NCBI GenBank assembly: GCA_963841995.1
Contig: CAWJEX010000003.1
Coordinates: 1-64,000, forward strand
Reading direction: 5' to 3'
DNA: 64,000 nt
From: DATDPM01 sp963841995
Lineage (GTDB): Bacteria > Pseudomonadota > Alphaproteobacteria > DATDPM01
This document shows positions 63,656 to 64,000 of the stretch, piece by piece. A program made the position numbers and the translations under genes. The notes under the pieces were generated by a model that was not told where the DNA came from, made no database searches, and worked only from the letters and a program-made list of their open reading frames with translations. Numbering within the stretch: the first letter of the stretch is position 1; each line of letters opens with the position of its first letter.

Positions 63656-64000
63656 ATGACCGCGACAATCCTTATTCTCAACGGCCCGAATCTGAACTTG
63701 CTCGGCGAGCGAGAGCCCGAAATTTACGGGCGTGAAACGCTGACCGACATCGAAGAAGCGTGCCGCGCGGAAGCCAGCAGGCTTGGCCTAGTGCTCGAGT
63801 TCCGGCAGACCAACAGCGAAGCCGATCTCGTCGATCTGATCCAAAAGGCGCGGCGCCGGGTGGCCGGGATTATCATTAACGCCGGAGCGCTGAGCCACAC
63901 TTCAATCGCCATTCTAGACGCGCTCCAGGCGGCTGACATGCCGGTTATCGAGGTTCACCTCTCCAACATTTTCCGGCGCGAAGATTTCCGCCAACACTCT
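63656..64000 (+). CDS. aroQ: type II 3-dehydroquinate dehydratase, cut by window end
   Basis: Shikimate pathway dehydratase. ILILNGPNLNLLGEREPEIY with the catalytic tyrosine, EFRQTNSEADLVDLIQKARR, IIINAGALSHTSIAILDAL and VIEVHLSNIFRREDFRQHS are the invariant type II motifs in order. The 115 residues present are about three quarters of the enzyme; the rest lies beyond the window. It diverges from the decarboxylase gene. Confidence 0.95.
   Translation, partial: MTATILILNGPNLNLLGEREPEIYGRETLTDIEEACRAEASRLGLVLEFRQTNSEADLVDLIQKARRRVAGIIINAGALSHTSIAILDALQAADMPVIEVHLSNIFRREDFRQHS

Overview
The window is almost certainly a chromosome piece from an alphaproteobacterium, most likely Rhodospirillales-like. 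It has an IscR-regulated ISC iron-sulfur operon with HscB/HscA (most Rhizobiales use SUF), an RNase E with a long insertion in its S1 domain, glnE next to bcp, and amiC-ponA-prfB gene neighbours. The exception is roughly the first 1.35 kb: a very GC-rich fragment of V-type ATP synthase subunits A and B of actinobacterial character. It carries five apparent one-base deletions and stops exactly at an IS630 end, so it is either recently acquired or an assembly chimera.

Region by region. 1-2.8 kb: V-ATPase debris, a complete IS630-family element and a truncated second one. 3-9.6 kb: accessory genes (VOC protein, NAD-dependent formate dehydrogenase, Rap1a-like secreted protein, hemerythrin-like protein, small zinc-finger protein). 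9.6-15.1 kb: an integration hot spot with an IS6 remnant, an Fpg-type glycosylase, two direct repeats carrying 3' halves of tRNA-Lys around a TPR/radical-SAM gene, an sfsA stub, an IS3 stub, a two-frame IS630, a serine recombinase tail and an intact tRNA-Met. 15.2-24.9 kb: one long leftward operon cysE-iscR-nifS-like-iscS-iscU-iscA-hscB-hscA-fdx-iscX-mnmA, followed by a secreted five-repeat cysteine-pair protein; a promoter with an embedded IscR-type palindrome lies upstream of cysE. 25-36.6 kb: housekeeping genes (alpha/beta hydrolase, anmK, tyrS, AsmA-like, glnE, bcp, usp). 36.6-44.1 kb: a rearranged accessory region. A bcp/small membrane protein/methyltransferase unit is duplicated in pieces; one methyltransferase copy is interrupted by a 308-bp MITE, and an OprB porin / beta-propeller / Tat-exported Dyp-peroxidase cluster sits between small-gene copies. 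A HEPN-motif gene follows. 44.2-52.7 kb: tonB-like, prfB with its programmed +1 frameshift, PBP1A and amiC, with a rightward fluoride module (riboswitch, antiporter, CrcB, DUF190) between PBP1A and amiC. 53.2-64 kb: rne, aminotransferase, M48 protease with TPRs, DUF3047-like lipoprotein, DsbA-like protein, mtnC-mtnD-mtnB next to an ornithine/lysine decarboxylase (polyamine synthesis with methylthioadenosine salvage), and aroQ running off the end.

Several otherwise normal genes (fdh, hscA, the AsmA-like gene, rne, the M48 protease, the VOC gene) carry one single-base frameshift each, which looks more like consensus error than decay. In contrast, the prfB and IS630 frameshifts look programmed. 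The items most worth a second look are the fluoride riboswitch operon, the MITE with a reconstructable insertion site, the tRNA-Lys-derived repeats around the radical SAM gene, and the porin/propeller/peroxidase insertion.
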